DNA from: Neobacillus cucumis
GTDB taxonomy: Bacteria; Bacillota; Bacilli; Bacillales; Cytobacillaceae
Length of the DNA: 64,000 nucleotides
Assembly (NCBI RefSeq): GCF_002860255.1
Contig: NZ_PGVE01000017.1
Location: 62,001-126,000 of the forward strand
Reading direction: 5' to 3'
Both the position numbers and the translations under genes were made by a program. Under the pieces are notes generated by a model that did not search any database, was not told the DNA's origin, and saw only the letters and a list, made by a program, of their open reading frames with translations. Below, piece by piece: positions 28,779 to 37,022 of this stretch (position 1 is the first letter of the stretch; each line of letters starts with the position of its first letter).

Positions 28779-29048
28779 ATGACTATTCTTTTTGCTACCC
28801 TTCCTCATGCGCAGATAGGAAACCAAGACTTATATAAGGAGACTATTTCAAACTTGCAACGAGCTATTGAGGCTACGTTACAACCTTTTCTAAATACTGA
28901 TCAATTGAAGAAAAAGGGGAAGATGCTATCTGATTTAGTGCCTGTATTTGTTTCGCATCAAGTTTTATTTTTAGGTCAAAAAGTAAACAAAAGTTATATT
29001 GAAAATATTGTTGATGAGATTATGTTGCCAGCAATAAAGTTTAGTTAA
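28779..29048 (+). CDS. Short unrecognised ORF, possibly the C-terminal fragment of a TetR-type regulator
   Basis: An 89-residue frame rich in amphipathic helix, ending VDEIMLPAIK, which looks like the last helices of a TetR ligand-binding domain. No helix-turn-helix is present upstream and no convincing ribosome site is seen. It lies in a zone of broken genes. It may be a remnant; identity is weak. Confidence 0.3.
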   Translation: MTILFATLPHAQIGNQDLYKETISNLQRAIEATLQPFLNTDQLKKKGKMLSDLVPVFVSHQVLFLGQKVNKSYIENIVDEIMLPAIKFS

Positions 29049-29324
29049 TTATATATTATTTATTTAATACGGGGTTTTTAGGAATATGGCTACTGCTTCC
29101 GTAGCCTTTTATTATGAGAAGAGACAAGTCTGAAGAAGCGAGACGTTCAGCCGGTACAGGCCGGTTCATATGGAGAAGGTGATTGATGTTGTTTTTTATG
29201 ATGGAAAGGGAGTCCATCGGAACCAGCTAAGAACATTTTTAAGGGAACAGAGTCATGTTCCCTATATTTTTGTGTCTCCAAGCTTAGTAAGGTTCCGTGC
29301 ATATTGACCCTTAATTGAAAAAGC

Positions 29325-29891
29325 TTAACCTACATCATAATTATACTTATGCGCAATGGAATCTATCTCATCAATAGAATCCTTAAAATCTCGATCTAGC
29401 CATGTAAATAAAATGGAACAAAGAGATTTAGAAGCAATATTGATAAAATATTCATTTTCAATTGTCTTTGGATATCTCTTGTATAGATTTTGTGCCATTT
29501 CATTTAACAGATTATCCTCAACTAAGCTAAGCAACTGATTTTTCTTAAGAAGATAAAGAAAATCTTTTCTAGCATACCAAAATTGAAAAAATAGTTCTAA
29601 ACCAGAAACCGCAGCATGGGAAATTAGTTCATGAAATTCTTCTGAATAACCATCCATAATTAATGATAAAACATCTTCTTTGGTTTCGAAATTATTATAA
29701 AACGTTCGTCTTCCCACCTTAGCGGTATTGCATAAAGTTGATACAGAGATATCCTTAAATGCTCCTTTTTGCATTAATGCTAAAAGGGCATTTTTTATTA
29801 GTTGCTGACTATATATGGCAGATGGATTTGTTTGTTTTTTATACATAAAAAGCCCACTTTCAGAATATTGTGCCACTTGTTTCCGAGGCAT
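29325..29891 (-). CDS. TetR/AcrR family transcriptional regulator
   Basis: DNA-binding repressor of 188 residues. The TetR helix-turn-helix is near residues 30-75 (KDISVSTLCNTAKVGRRTFY, then NNFETKEDVL). The C-terminal ligand domain resembles the TetR_C group found with short-chain enzymes in Firmicutes. It is divergent from the VOC/flavin-oxidase remnants at 29968-31044, which it may once have controlled. Confidence 0.85.
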   Translation of the reverse strand: MPRKQVAQYSESGLFMYKKQTNPSAIYSQQLIKNALLALMQKGAFKDISVSTLCNTAKVGRRTFYNNFETKEDVLSLIMDGYSEEFHELISHAAVSGLELFFQFWYARKDFLYLLKKNQLLSLVEDNLLNEMAQNLYKRYPKTIENEYFINIASKSLCSILFTWLDRDFKDSIDEIDSIAHKYNYDVG

Positions 29892-29967
29892 TGAACTCTA
29901 CTTTCTTTTACTTTATCATAAATTTGAAAACAGTTACAAGTGTGCCAGGAGAGGTGGAGATATTGAT

Positions 29968-30174
29968 ATGAAGCCAGTTTTTAAACAATTATTGCAAATT
30001 GGTATTATTGTCAGGGATGTAGATGCATCAGTTAAACACTATGAAGAATTAGGAATGGGTCCATGGGATATTTCTTATATGAGTTATGATAAGGAACCAT
30101 TTGAAGATTTGACATTTGATGGAAAGCCATTACCTGTTAAGGGGGATATATTAAAAACAGCATTCCTTCTTTAG
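29968..30174 (+). pseudogene. Truncated VOC (glyoxalase/bleomycin-resistance) protein
   Basis: Only the first about 68 residues of a vicinal-oxygen-chelate domain remain (IGIIVRDVDASVKHYEELG, then GMGPW). The frame then stops and runs straight into flavin oxidase sequence, so a deletion has joined two unrelated genes. Confidence 0.65.
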
Positions 30175-30203
30175 GAACTTTTGTTCAGTACACCAAAGGG
30201 GCA

Positions 30204-31044
30204 ATGCTTTTAGAACGAACCCAAAACGAAGCACCTGAGCGTTATGTACTGCCTGAAAATTCAGATGCAAGGTCAATTCATTTCATTGGTGGTGTACAGT
30301 CTCTTATTGATGCTGTAGCAGAGACTATTCCCTCTGGGATAGTCAAGCTTGAAACACGAGTTACAGCAATTAAACTTGATGAAGCTGGTGCTATCACGGT
30401 TGAAGCAGACCTTGCTAATGGAAAAAGAGAAAAAATTTCTGCAAGTGCTGTTATCCTAGCATTGCCGCCTCGAATTGTGGCACGTCATATTGAATTCTCT
30501 CCTTCTCTCCCTACAGACCTTATGACTGATCTGGTAAACAAACCTACGTGGATGGCAGGACAGGCTAAGGCTGTTGCAATCTTGATTGTCCTTTTTGGAG
30601 GGAATCAGGGCTCTCTGGCTTCGCAACGAGCTGGGTTGGACCTTTGCAAGAAATCCATGATGCTTCTCCTGATACAGGCTCTGGTGCAATATTTGGTTTC
30701 TTCGGAATGTCAGCGAAAATGCGTAAAGAACTGGGGGAGGATAATGTTTTAAATTTGGTCATTGAACAATTGGTTAGGCTCTTTGGAACCTCCGCCCAAA
30801 ACGTAAGGGCTATCCTATACAAGGATTGGTCCAGAGATTCCGAAATAGCTGTTGAGGAAGATTTAGAACCGCTTAGAGATTTTCCGAGCTATGGTCAACC
30901 ACCAAAATCAGGGGTTTGGGAAAAGAAGATTATTTTTGCTGTTACAGAAACTAATTCACAATATGGGGGCATCTTGAAGGTGCACTCCTGGCAGCTGAAC
31001 AGGCAGTTTTTGAAATCACTACTTTAAATAACAAGCCTTTATAA
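30204..31044 (+). pseudogene. Remnant of a flavin monoamine oxidase
   Basis: C-terminal two-thirds of an FAD-dependent amine oxidase: IHFIGGVQSLIDAVAE, VILALPPRIV and the later GLSGFATSWVGPLQE and YKDWSRD segments are clear. At least two single-base deletions break it, one near 30584 (ATCTTGAT where ATCTATGAT is expected) and one near 30970, after which the expected HLEGALLAAEQAV tail continues in another frame to 31044. The N-terminal FAD-binding fold is missing. Not functional. Confidence 0.75.
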
Positions 31045-31345
31045 GACGATTAATGAGTATCTTTTGTGAAAGCTAATAGACATTGATTTTTTGACTTTAG
31101 TAAAAGTCAACTTCACCTGGAAGTGTGTATGCATACATTGATGAAGCTTTAGGAGCATAGGAGCAGCGTCCGGTGTTCAAAACAATGTTTCGCTTGGTTC
31201 TAATAAGTTTAATTGGTGGCATGTTGACGGCAAATTAACTATTTTAAATAAATAACTATAACAGACTAAAACAGAAAAAACCTTGCAGTAGCGGGTTATT
31301 GTTAAATAAGGCCTTAATCAAAGGTTATTAAAAATTTTATAATAA
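31045..31345. other. Gene-free stretch with degenerate coding traces
   Basis: One stretch (about 31160-31256) reads as GAASGVQNNVSLGSNKFNWW in one frame, continuing a different frame before it, so a small gene appears to have decayed here. No intact gene or RNA is seen. Confidence 0.4.
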
Positions 31346-31375
31346 AAAAGCATGACTTTTCATGTCATGCTTTTT
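31346..31375. terminator. Bidirectional intrinsic terminator
   Basis: AAAAGCATGAC and GTCATGCTTTT pair perfectly around a 7-base loop, with A and T runs at the ends. It closes the minus-strand DUF202 gene. Confidence 0.85.
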
Positions 31376-31422
31376 CATTGGCTCTGTTATTTTTTTAATT
31401 GTTTTAGTTTATTGGCAGGACC

Positions 31423-31833
31423 TTAAATCAATCCCCAGACAAACAAATAATAAAGACCAAATACAAGAAAAATGAGTATTAAAGAAAAGGATAGGTAAAC
31501 GACCATTAATTTTGAAAATCTAAATGTTTGATTATTAATTTCGTTACCTTTTTTAAAATATGAAATAGTAGTAATGATTAACGCAATGATTCCAACGACA
31601 ATAGAAGCTAATCCAATCACTCTGGCTAAGATATCTGCCATATTTAGTTTGATCGTAAGAGTTGAAAAATGCAGATTTGTGATTAAGAAACCTACTCCCA
31701 TAATAGTAATACTTGTTCTAATCCATGCAAGATAGGTTCTTTCATTTGCTAAATGCTGCTGAATATATTTTGAATCAATAGATTGCTTCTGTATATTTTC
31801 TGAATTGATAGATCTTTTACGAGCTTCATTCAT
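31423..31833 (-). CDS. DUF202 / YidH-family membrane protein
   Basis: A 136-residue protein with the DUF202 signature LANERTYLAWIRTSI near residues 27-41 and three hydrophobic helices. Its function is unknown. It starts three bases after the stop of lgt and has its ribosome site inside the end of lgt, so the two are one operon. Confidence 0.85.
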   Translation of the reverse strand: MNEARKRSINSENIQKQSIDSKYIQQHLANERTYLAWIRTSITIMGVGFLITNLHFSTLTIKLNMADILARVIGLASIVVGIIALIITTISYFKKGNEINNQTFRFSKLMVVYLSFSLILIFLVFGLYYLFVWGLI

Positions 31834-31836
31834 ACT

Positions 31837-32655
31837 TTATACCTCAGTAGTTAAATATCGATCTTTTGCAAATCCTTTCATTCTGCGAACCGTAATTAAC
31901 AATACACTGGTTAGAATAATTACAATGGAAATCACCTGAGCAATTCTTAAATGGCTTGTAAGCATTAAACTGTCAGTTCTCATACCCTCGATAAAGAACC
32001 TGCCAATGGAATACCAGATAAGATAAGTAAAAAACATCTCGCCACGGCGAAGATTAACTTTTCTTAAAGAAATTAGGAGAATAACACCCACAAAACTCCA
32101 AAGGGATTCATATAAAAAAGTAGGGTGGTAATATTCCCCATTTATATACATCTGGTTGATAATAAAAGTTGGAAGGTGCAATTGTTCGAGAAAAGCTCTT
32201 GAAACAGGTCCTCCATGAGCTTCCTGATTCATGAAATTCCCCCATCTACCTATTGCCTGACCAAGTAATATGCTCGGAGCTGTTATATCAGCTAACTTCC
32301 AAAAGGATATTTTTCTTTTATAAGTAAAAATTATGGCAGTTATAATAGCCCCAAGAAGGCCTCCATGTATAGCTATACCCCCATGCCAAATTGCCGGGAT
32401 TTCAGAGATATGATTTTTATAATACCCCCATTCAAATAGTACATAATATATTCTTGCAGAAATAATGGCTATTGGTAATGCAAACATGATTAAATCCACA
32501 AGGTGATCCGGCAATAAACCTCTTTTTTTACATTCTTTTGTGGCTAAATACAACCCTACTAATGCACCTAAACCTATGATTAATCCGTACCAATGTACGT
32601 TTATTGGTCCTAAATGAAAAGCAATGGGATTTAAAGGACTAAATTTAGTTTGCAC
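31837..32655 (-). CDS. lgt: Prolipoprotein diacylglyceryl transferase (accessory copy?)
   Basis: Transfers diacylglycerol to the lipobox cysteine of prelipoproteins in the membrane. It has seven hydrophobic segments, the HGGLLGA motif and the Lgt signature [13 protein letters not shown]. The frame is open from 32715, but the GTG at 32655 (VQTKF) has an AAGGAGG ribosome site and fits the usual N-terminus, giving 272 residues. Bacillus species normally keep lgt beside hprK; this copy lies beside DUF202 and arsenic genes, so it may be a second, acquired paralogue. Confidence 0.93.
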   Translation of the reverse strand: MQTKFSPLNPIAFHLGPINVHWYGLIIGLGALVGLYLATKECKKRGLLPDHLVDLIMFALPIAIISARIYYVLFEWGYYKNHISEIPAIWHGGIAIHGGLLGAIITAIIFTYKRKISFWKLADITAPSILLGQAIGRWGNFMNQEAHGGPVSRAFLEQLHLPTFIINQMYINGEYYHPTFLYESLWSFVGVILLISLRKVNLRRGEMFFTYLIWYSIGRFFIEGMRTDSLMLTSHLRIAQVISIVIILTSVLLITVRRMKGFAKDRYLTTEV

Positions 32656-32936
32656 AATAAAAAAATCCTCCTTAAATTTTTTAAAATTTTTGTTCAATTT
32701 TATTATAACATCCATAAAAAGCTTTAACAGAATATGAAGAAAAGTTAATATTTCTTTACAAAAATGTGATCGAAGTAACGGATATGGGTGTGCCTGGAGG
32801 CAAGGAACGTGAATATGGCAATGGGAAAAGTATTATAACCTCTAAAAATGAGATTGATTGCTGGTGTTATCATTCATTTTATTTACAAAAACTTTACATT
32901 AAAAAATTTGATTTCAATAGTTTATTGTTCTAATAT

Positions 32937-32958
32937 ATAAGCGAATAGTTATATATCA
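32937..32958. promoter_or_regulatory. Second, weaker ArsR-type operator before arsR
   Basis: ATAAGCGAATA-GT-TATATATC resembles the better operator at 33046-33069 (ATAAGCAAATA left half) with the same two-base centre; the right half is weaker. Confidence 0.4.
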
Positions 32959-33045
32959 ATCTTATAATGATAACAATAGAACGATATGCATAAATTTCAT
33001 TATTACAACAAAAAATTAAAAAACTCATAATTTGATGGTTTTAAA

Positions 33046-33069
33046 ATAAGCAAATAACTATTTACTTAT
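33046..33069. promoter_or_regulatory. ArsR-type operator before arsR-acr3-arsC
   Basis: ATAAGCAAATA, two bases, TATTTACTTAT: an inverted repeat with ten of eleven matching pairs in the 12-2-12 style of ArsR/SmtB operators, 25 bases before the arsR start. It suggests autoregulation. Confidence 0.65.
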
Positions 33070-33093
33070 GAATATAAAGAGGAGGTGTATGCC

Positions 33094-33441
33094 ATGTTGA
33101 AATCCACAGTTGAATTAGAGCGTGCCGCTAATGTTTTAAAATTATTAGGTGATAAAACCCGCTTGGCTATTATAGCAATTTTAATACACCGTGAATGTTG
33201 TGTTTGTGAATTTCAAGAAGTTTTTGACATGAGTCAGCCATCCATAAGCCAGCATCTTCGAAAATTAAAAGATGCAGGGTTGGTTAAGGAAGAACGAAGA
33301 GGACAATGGATTTACTATTCACTAAATCAACAAAGTGAGCTTTACGGCCTTATTGAAGATATTTTGGAACATGTACCAGACCAAATAGAGAAAATCAAAA
33401 TAATTGAAAAAAGTAACCCTACACTTCGATGCGGTTGTTAG
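33094..33441 (+). CDS. arsR: ArsR family arsenic-responsive repressor
   Basis: Winged-helix repressor of 115 residues. The metalloid-sensing cysteines lie in ECCVCEF near residue 31 at the DNA-binding helix, followed by MSQPSISQHLRKLKDAGLV. A C-terminal CGC gives extra thiols. Start at the ATG at 33094, eight bases after GAGGAGG. It leads the arsR-acr3-arsC operon and should release its operator on binding arsenite. Confidence 0.93.
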   Translation: MLKSTVELERAANVLKLLGDKTRLAIIAILIHRECCVCEFQEVFDMSQPSISQHLRKLKDAGLVKEERRGQWIYYSLNQQSELYGLIEDILEHVPDQIEKIKIIEKSNPTLRCGC

Positions 33442-33468
33442 CTTTATGATAAATAGGGAGTGAGAAAG

Positions 33469-34530
33469 ATGAATACTAGTACTACAGAAAAGAAACGATT
33501 ATCGTTCCTAGACCGATACCTTACGCTTTGGATTTTTATTGCTATGGCGATTGGTATTGGATTGGGTTTTGTTTTTCCTGGCTTTGTCAAAGGAATGAAC
33601 AGATTACAAGTTGGAACCACCTCGATTCCACTGGCCATTGGCTTAATATTAATGATGTATCCACCGCTGGCCAAAGTTCGATATGAGGAAATTGGGCGAG
33701 TCTTTAAAGATGTAAAAGTCCTAGTCTTATCTCTTGTACAAAACTGGATTATTGGACCAATTCTAATGTTTTTATTAGCAATTATTTTTCTTCCTGATAA
33801 GCCAGAATATATGGTTGGTCTAATTATGATTGGCTTAGCTCGTTGTATTGCAATGGTTATTGTATGGAATGACCTTGCAAAAGGGGATACGGAATATGCT
33901 GCAGGTTTAGTGGCATTCAATTCTATTTTCCAAATGCTATTCTTCTCCGTTTATGCGTATGTGTTTGTAACCATCATTCCTGAATGGATAGGTATCCAAG
34001 GGGTGGTGGTAAACATTACGATGATGGAAGTTGCTAAATCTGTTTTCATCTATCTTGGAATACCTTTTATAGCTGGAATGATTACACGTTTTATATTTGT
34101 AAAAGCAAAGGGGAGACAGTGGTATGAGAAAGTGTTCATACCCAAGATAAGCCCTATTACGTTAATTGCTCTTCTTTTTACGATTGTTATCATGTTCTCT
34201 TTAAAAGGAGATACAATTGTAAGCTTACCATTAGATGTAGTTCGAGTAGCAATTCCTTTGTTAATTTACTTTGTTTTAATGTTCTTTGTTTCTTTCTTTC
34301 TTGGAAAGAAGATTGGAGCGAATTATTCTGTAACCACAACCCTTGCTTTTACTGCTGGAAGTAATAACTTTGAATTAGCGATTGCTGTGGCTGTTGGTGT
34401 ATTTGGCATACATTCTGGAGCAGCATTTGCAGCTGTAATTGGACCACTTGTTGAAGTACCTGTCATGATTGCGTTAGTAAACGTAGCATTATGGTTTAAA
34501 CGAAAATACTTTAAAGAACATGCAGCTTGA
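33469..34530 (+). CDS. acr3: ACR3 family arsenite efflux permease
   Basis: Membrane antiporter of 353 residues with ten predicted helices that expels arsenite. The conserved Cys lies in the helix segment [12 protein letters not shown] near residue 129, the residue essential for As(III) transport in this family. The ATG at 33469 has a GGGAGTGAG ribosome site. Followed at once by arsC. Confidence 0.95.
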   Translation: MNTSTTEKKRLSFLDRYLTLWIFIAMAIGIGLGFVFPGFVKGMNRLQVGTTSIPLAIGLILMMYPPLAKVRYEEIGRVFKDVKVLVLSLVQNWIIGPILMFLLAIIFLPDKPEYMVGLIMIGLARCIAMVIVWNDLAKGDTEYAAGLVAFNSIFQMLFFSVYAYVFVTIIPEWIGIQGVVVNITMMEVAKSVFIYLGIPFIAGMITRFIFVKAKGRQWYEKVFIPKISPITLIALLFTIVIMFSLKGDTIVSLPLDVVRVAIPLLIYFVLMFFVSFFLGKKIGANYSVTTTLAFTAGSNNFELAIAVAVGVFGIHSGAAFAAVIGPLVEVPVMIALVNVALWFKRKYFKEHAA

Positions 34531-34556
34531 ATCTAATAATAAAGGTGGAACTCAAC

Positions 34557-34979
34557 ATGAAAAACAAAAAGAAAATTTACTTTTTATGCACAGGAAACTC
34601 ATGCCGTAGCCAAATGGCAGAAGGTTGGGCCAAAAGGCATCTAAGCGATGAATGGGAAGTGAAAAGTGCTGGGCTTGAGGCTCATGGATTAAACCCTAAT
34701 GCTGTAAAAGCCATGAAAGAAGCGGGCATCGATATCTCAAACCAAACTTCTGATGTAATTGATCCTGAAATATTAAATAATGCTGAATTGGTTGTTACGT
34801 TATGCGGACATGCGGCAGAACACTGCCCAGTAACTCCTCCACATGTAAAACGAGTTCACTGGGGATTTGATGACCCAGCAAAAGCTCAAGGAACTGAAGA
34901 GGAAAAATGGGCATTCTTCCAACGTGTTCGTGACGAAATCGGCGACCGTATTAAACTTTTTGCTGAAACTGGTGAGTAA
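34557..34979 (+). CDS. arsC: Thioredoxin-coupled arsenate reductase
   Basis: Low-molecular-weight phosphatase-fold enzyme (140 residues) that reduces arsenate to arsenite. The P-loop CTGNSCR starts at Cys11, and the redox pair is in LCGHAAEHC near residues 82-89, as in the pI258/B. subtilis type. The ATG at 34557 has an AAAGGTGG ribosome site. A terminator hairpin follows. Confidence 0.96.
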   Translation: MKNKKKIYFLCTGNSCRSQMAEGWAKRHLSDEWEVKSAGLEAHGLNPNAVKAMKEAGIDISNQTSDVIDPEILNNAELVVTLCGHAAEHCPVTPPHVKRVHWGFDDPAKAQGTEEEKWAFFQRVRDEIGDRIKLFAETGE

Positions 34980-34993
34980 GAATAATTATTTTT

Positions 34994-35020
34994 AGCCAAG
35001 AGTATCAAAACTCTTGGCCT
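34994..35020 (+). terminator. Hairpin after arsC
   Basis: GCCAAGAG and CTCTTGGC pair around an 8-base loop (TATCAAAA), with a short T-rich tail (TTAACTTTTT). Confidence 0.7.
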
Positions 35021-35029
35021 TAACTTTTT

Positions 35030-35199
35030 ATGGAAACAGTTGAAATATTTGACCCAGCATTATGTTGTGAAACGGGAGTTTACGGTTACCATCGGATTAA
35101 GAAAGAAGTGGATTAACAAAGTAACTACTGAATTGGCAGAAAAAAATGCAATTGTTCCTCTTATGAGTGAAGAGAATAAAGGATATGAACATTTATAAC
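35030..35199 (+). pseudogene. arsD/arsA deletion scar
   Basis: The first 16 codons read METVEIFDPALCCETG, the characteristic start of the arsenic metallochaperone ArsD with its Cys12-Cys13 pair. The frame ends at 35116. A second frame then gives KVTTELAEKNAIVPLMSEEN, resembling the end of an ArsA-type ATPase. An internal deletion has apparently fused the start of arsD to the end of arsA. Confidence 0.55.
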
Positions 35200-35240
35200 A
35201 TTTTCTGAATGTTAAGTGACATGAAAGGTGGAAAAAAAAC

Positions 35241-35669
35241 ATGGCTGATAAGAACTATAACGAATTAATTAAAGATCGTATTTATTTTGGCGGGGCAGAT
35301 GATGTTCCGAACGTGATGGAAAATGAAAAAGCCGATGTTATATTTGATTTACGTGCAGAGTCACATGAGAACAAGTCCGGGTATGATCGGATACATAGCC
35401 CAATCGTTGATGATGCAGAGCATCAAGACGAATCAATAAGAAAATCAATCGAACATGTAGTAAATGCTTATAACGAAGGGAAAAAAGTTTATTTCCATTG
35501 CGGCGGGGGAAGTACTCGTGCAGGCACAGTTGCTGTTGGAACCTTATTGTCATTAGGTAAGGCAAAGACCATTGAAGAAGCGGAGGAAAAGGCTAAGGCC
35601 GCTCGTCCTAAGGTAAATGTAAAACCTCAAATGAAAGCTGCATTACAACGTATTTATCCGAATACTTAA
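35241..35669 (+). CDS. Dual-specificity/tyrosine-phosphatase-like protein
   Basis: A 142-residue protein with the protein tyrosine phosphatase P-loop HCGGGSTR (C-x5-R) near residues 90-97 and a preceding VIFDLRAE strand typical of the DSP fold. A general-acid Asp is probably in IVDDAEH near residue 55. Its start follows GAAAGGTGG. It lies between the arsenic scar and the HesB-like gene; in arsenic islands such proteins have been noted but their substrate is unclear. It might act on phosphoprotein or, by analogy with ArsC, on an oxyanion; neither can be shown here. Confidence 0.8.
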   Translation: MADKNYNELIKDRIYFGGADDVPNVMENEKADVIFDLRAESHENKSGYDRIHSPIVDDAEHQDESIRKSIEHVVNAYNEGKKVYFHCGGGSTRAGTVAVGTLLSLGKAKTIEEAEEKAKAARPKVNVKPQMKAALQRIYPNT

Positions 35670-35763
35670 AGCTACAATATTCACTTAATAAGCTTTTTTA
35701 TTTCCAGAGTGATTAAAACCAAGTAAGATAAATTAGTAAATTCTTTGAAAGGTGATGGACAAA

Positions 35764-36042
35764 TTGAATATCACAGATCAAGCTCGTGATGTTTTGAAAC
35801 AATTGTTCCTACAACACAATGCTAAAAACATTCGTGTATATTTTGCAGGCTATGGCTGAGGAGGGCCAAATATGGGACTGGCTCTGGATGAGCCAGAAAA
35901 TAATGATAGAGTATTAATAATTAATGAAATAAAAGTGGCTATCGATCCTGATATTGAACCTTATACTGAGGATCTTACCCTTGAATTTAATCAAGAGGCC
36001 AATGGGCTCGTATTATTAGGAAATGACAGTGACTGTTGTTAA
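35764..36042 (+). CDS. HesB/IscA-like selenoprotein candidate with in-frame UGA
   Basis: A 92-residue HesB-like protein not visible as a simple ORF. Reading from TTG at 35764 gives MNITDQARDVLKQLF, then VYFAGYG, an in-frame TGA (35857-35859), GGPNMGLALDEPENND and on to a final DSDCC before TAA at 36042. In related proteins the TGA position is the conserved Cys of GYGCGGP. A perfect hairpin follows 18 bases later in the place expected for a bacterial SECIS. HesB-like selenoproteins are a known family. TTG is chosen because GGTGAT lies seven bases upstream; ATG at 35755 is the alternative. The other explanation is a nonsense mutation, but the frame is clean on both sides. Confidence 0.75.
35878..35896 (+). 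promoter_or_regulatory. SECIS-like hairpin after the in-frame UGA
   Basis: CTGGCTC-TGGAT-GAGCCAG: a perfect 7-base-pair stem with a 5-base loop and G in the second and third loop positions. The loop begins about 26 bases after the TGA. This meets the published bacterial SECIS pattern (small apical loop with a G in its first two bases, 16-37 bases from the UGA). Confidence 0.65.
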
Positions 36043-36145
36043 AAAGCAATTCTGAAGGGAAGCTAATTAGTAACTTCCCTTTTTTGATACTTATCAAAGG
36101 CCAAATGAAATCAGTTAAATTTGAGCCTGGCTACAGGACGAGTAC

Positions 36146-36337
36146 TTAACAACAGCACACGCAATCGCAATTTGTTTTTACGATAGTTAATTGTTGTTTC
36201 GGTTTAAATTTCTTAACTAGCTTTTGAAATAATGAGTCTCTTTGATAATCTGCCACTTTCCAGGCATTTTGTGCTTTTCTTTCAACCTCCTCTTGGCGTA
36301 ATTTCATTATTTGATATACTTCATAATCATTAAACAT
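36146..36337 (-). CDS. Small protein with Cys-rich C-terminus
   Basis: A 63-residue protein, mostly charged helix, ending in CDCVCCC, which looks able to bind a thiophilic metal or metalloid. A strong AGGAGG ribosome site precedes the ATG. It is downstream of the second ArsR on the same strand and probably co-transcribed. An ATCAA-N6-TTGAT site lies just before it. Not a recognised family. Confidence 0.65.
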   Translation of the reverse strand: MFNDYEVYQIMKLRQEEVERKAQNAWKVADYQRDSLFQKLVKKFKPKQQLTIVKTNCDCVCCC

Positions 36338-36353
36338 GTGATTTCCTCCTAAT

Positions 36354-36394
36354 AATCAAATAATATTGATATATTAATCAAAAAAAATTGATTT
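36354..36394. promoter_or_regulatory. Two ArsR-type operators before the small Cys-rich gene
   Basis: ATCAA-N6-TTGAT occurs at 36355-36370 and 36377-36392, directly upstream of the minus-strand Cys-rich gene and downstream of its arsR neighbour. Confidence 0.6.
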
Positions 36395-36408
36395 AAAGCT
36401 TAAAAAAA

Positions 36409-36735
36409 TTAGCAGCAAGTTGGTTTAAAGATACAGCAAAGTTCATGGGACAATAAATGATTCAGTTCATCTTGATTCAGTTCATAATAACTCCAGGTGC
36501 CCTTTGTTTCTTTTTTAATAATGTTTGCATCTAATAAAATCTTTAAATGATAAGATAATTTCGATTGTGCCATATCCATCATTGGTACCAGATCGCACAC
36601 ACACATAGAACCATTCTGAGTTAAAATATTCATGATTTGAAGTCTTTTTTTATCAGCAATAGCTTTAAATTTTAGTTCATATTTTTCAAACATTTTATCT
36701 AAGGATATATCATGTAATTGAATTTCTTTTTCCAT
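36409..36735 (-). CDS. arsR: ArsR family repressor (second)
   Basis: A 108-residue winged-helix repressor with sensor cysteines in MCVCDL near residue 44 followed by MAQSKLSYHLKILLDANII, and extra cysteines in ELCCIFKPTCC at the C-terminus. It differs clearly from the ArsR at 33094. Divergent from arsI; the gap between them holds five ATCAA-N6-TTGAT type sites (one with N5), so it probably controls both directions. Confidence 0.9.
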   Translation of the reverse strand: MEKEIQLHDISLDKMFEKYELKFKAIADKKRLQIMNILTQNGSMCVCDLVPMMDMAQSKLSYHLKILLDANIIKKETKGTWSYYELNQDELNHLLSHELCCIFKPTCC

Positions 36736-36755
36736 TTTTTATCACCTACTTCATT

Positions 36756-36993
36756 AATCAAATAAACTTGATACACTCATAATATATCCAATATTTTCAT
36801 GTGTCAATTGACTAAATCAAAAAAAGTTGATTCAAATTTATATTTTTATTATATTTCTGTAGTGCTAAAATGACACAAATATAAAATCAAATTTTTTTGA
36901 TAAAGGGGTTGTAATTAGAAAATATTGCAAATATACTGTCATTATAAATCAAAAAAAGTTGATTTACGAAATATAAATCAACTTTTTTGATTT
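36756..36993. promoter_or_regulatory. Cluster of five ArsR-type operators between arsR and arsI
   Basis: Copies of ATCAA-N6-TTGAT (one with N5) at about 36757-36772, 36815-36831, 36885-36901, 36948-36965 and 36976-36992. The B. subtilis ArsR operator has the same ATCAA-N6-TTGAT form (from knowledge). The density is unusual. Confidence 0.65.
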
Positions 36994-37022
36994 ATAAAAT
37001 ACTCATGAGGGAGTTGTTAATA

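Noticed and set aside
29170-29307. 45-codon ORF beginning MEKVIDVVFYDGKG
   Set aside because: No ribosome site, no recognised family and it lies in a degraded stretch. Could be a gene fragment; not supported as a gene.
32766-32933. ORF of about 55 codons reading [18 protein letters not shown]
   Set aside because: No ribosome site and no family recognised; it runs into the arsR promoter region. Possibly a decayed gene.
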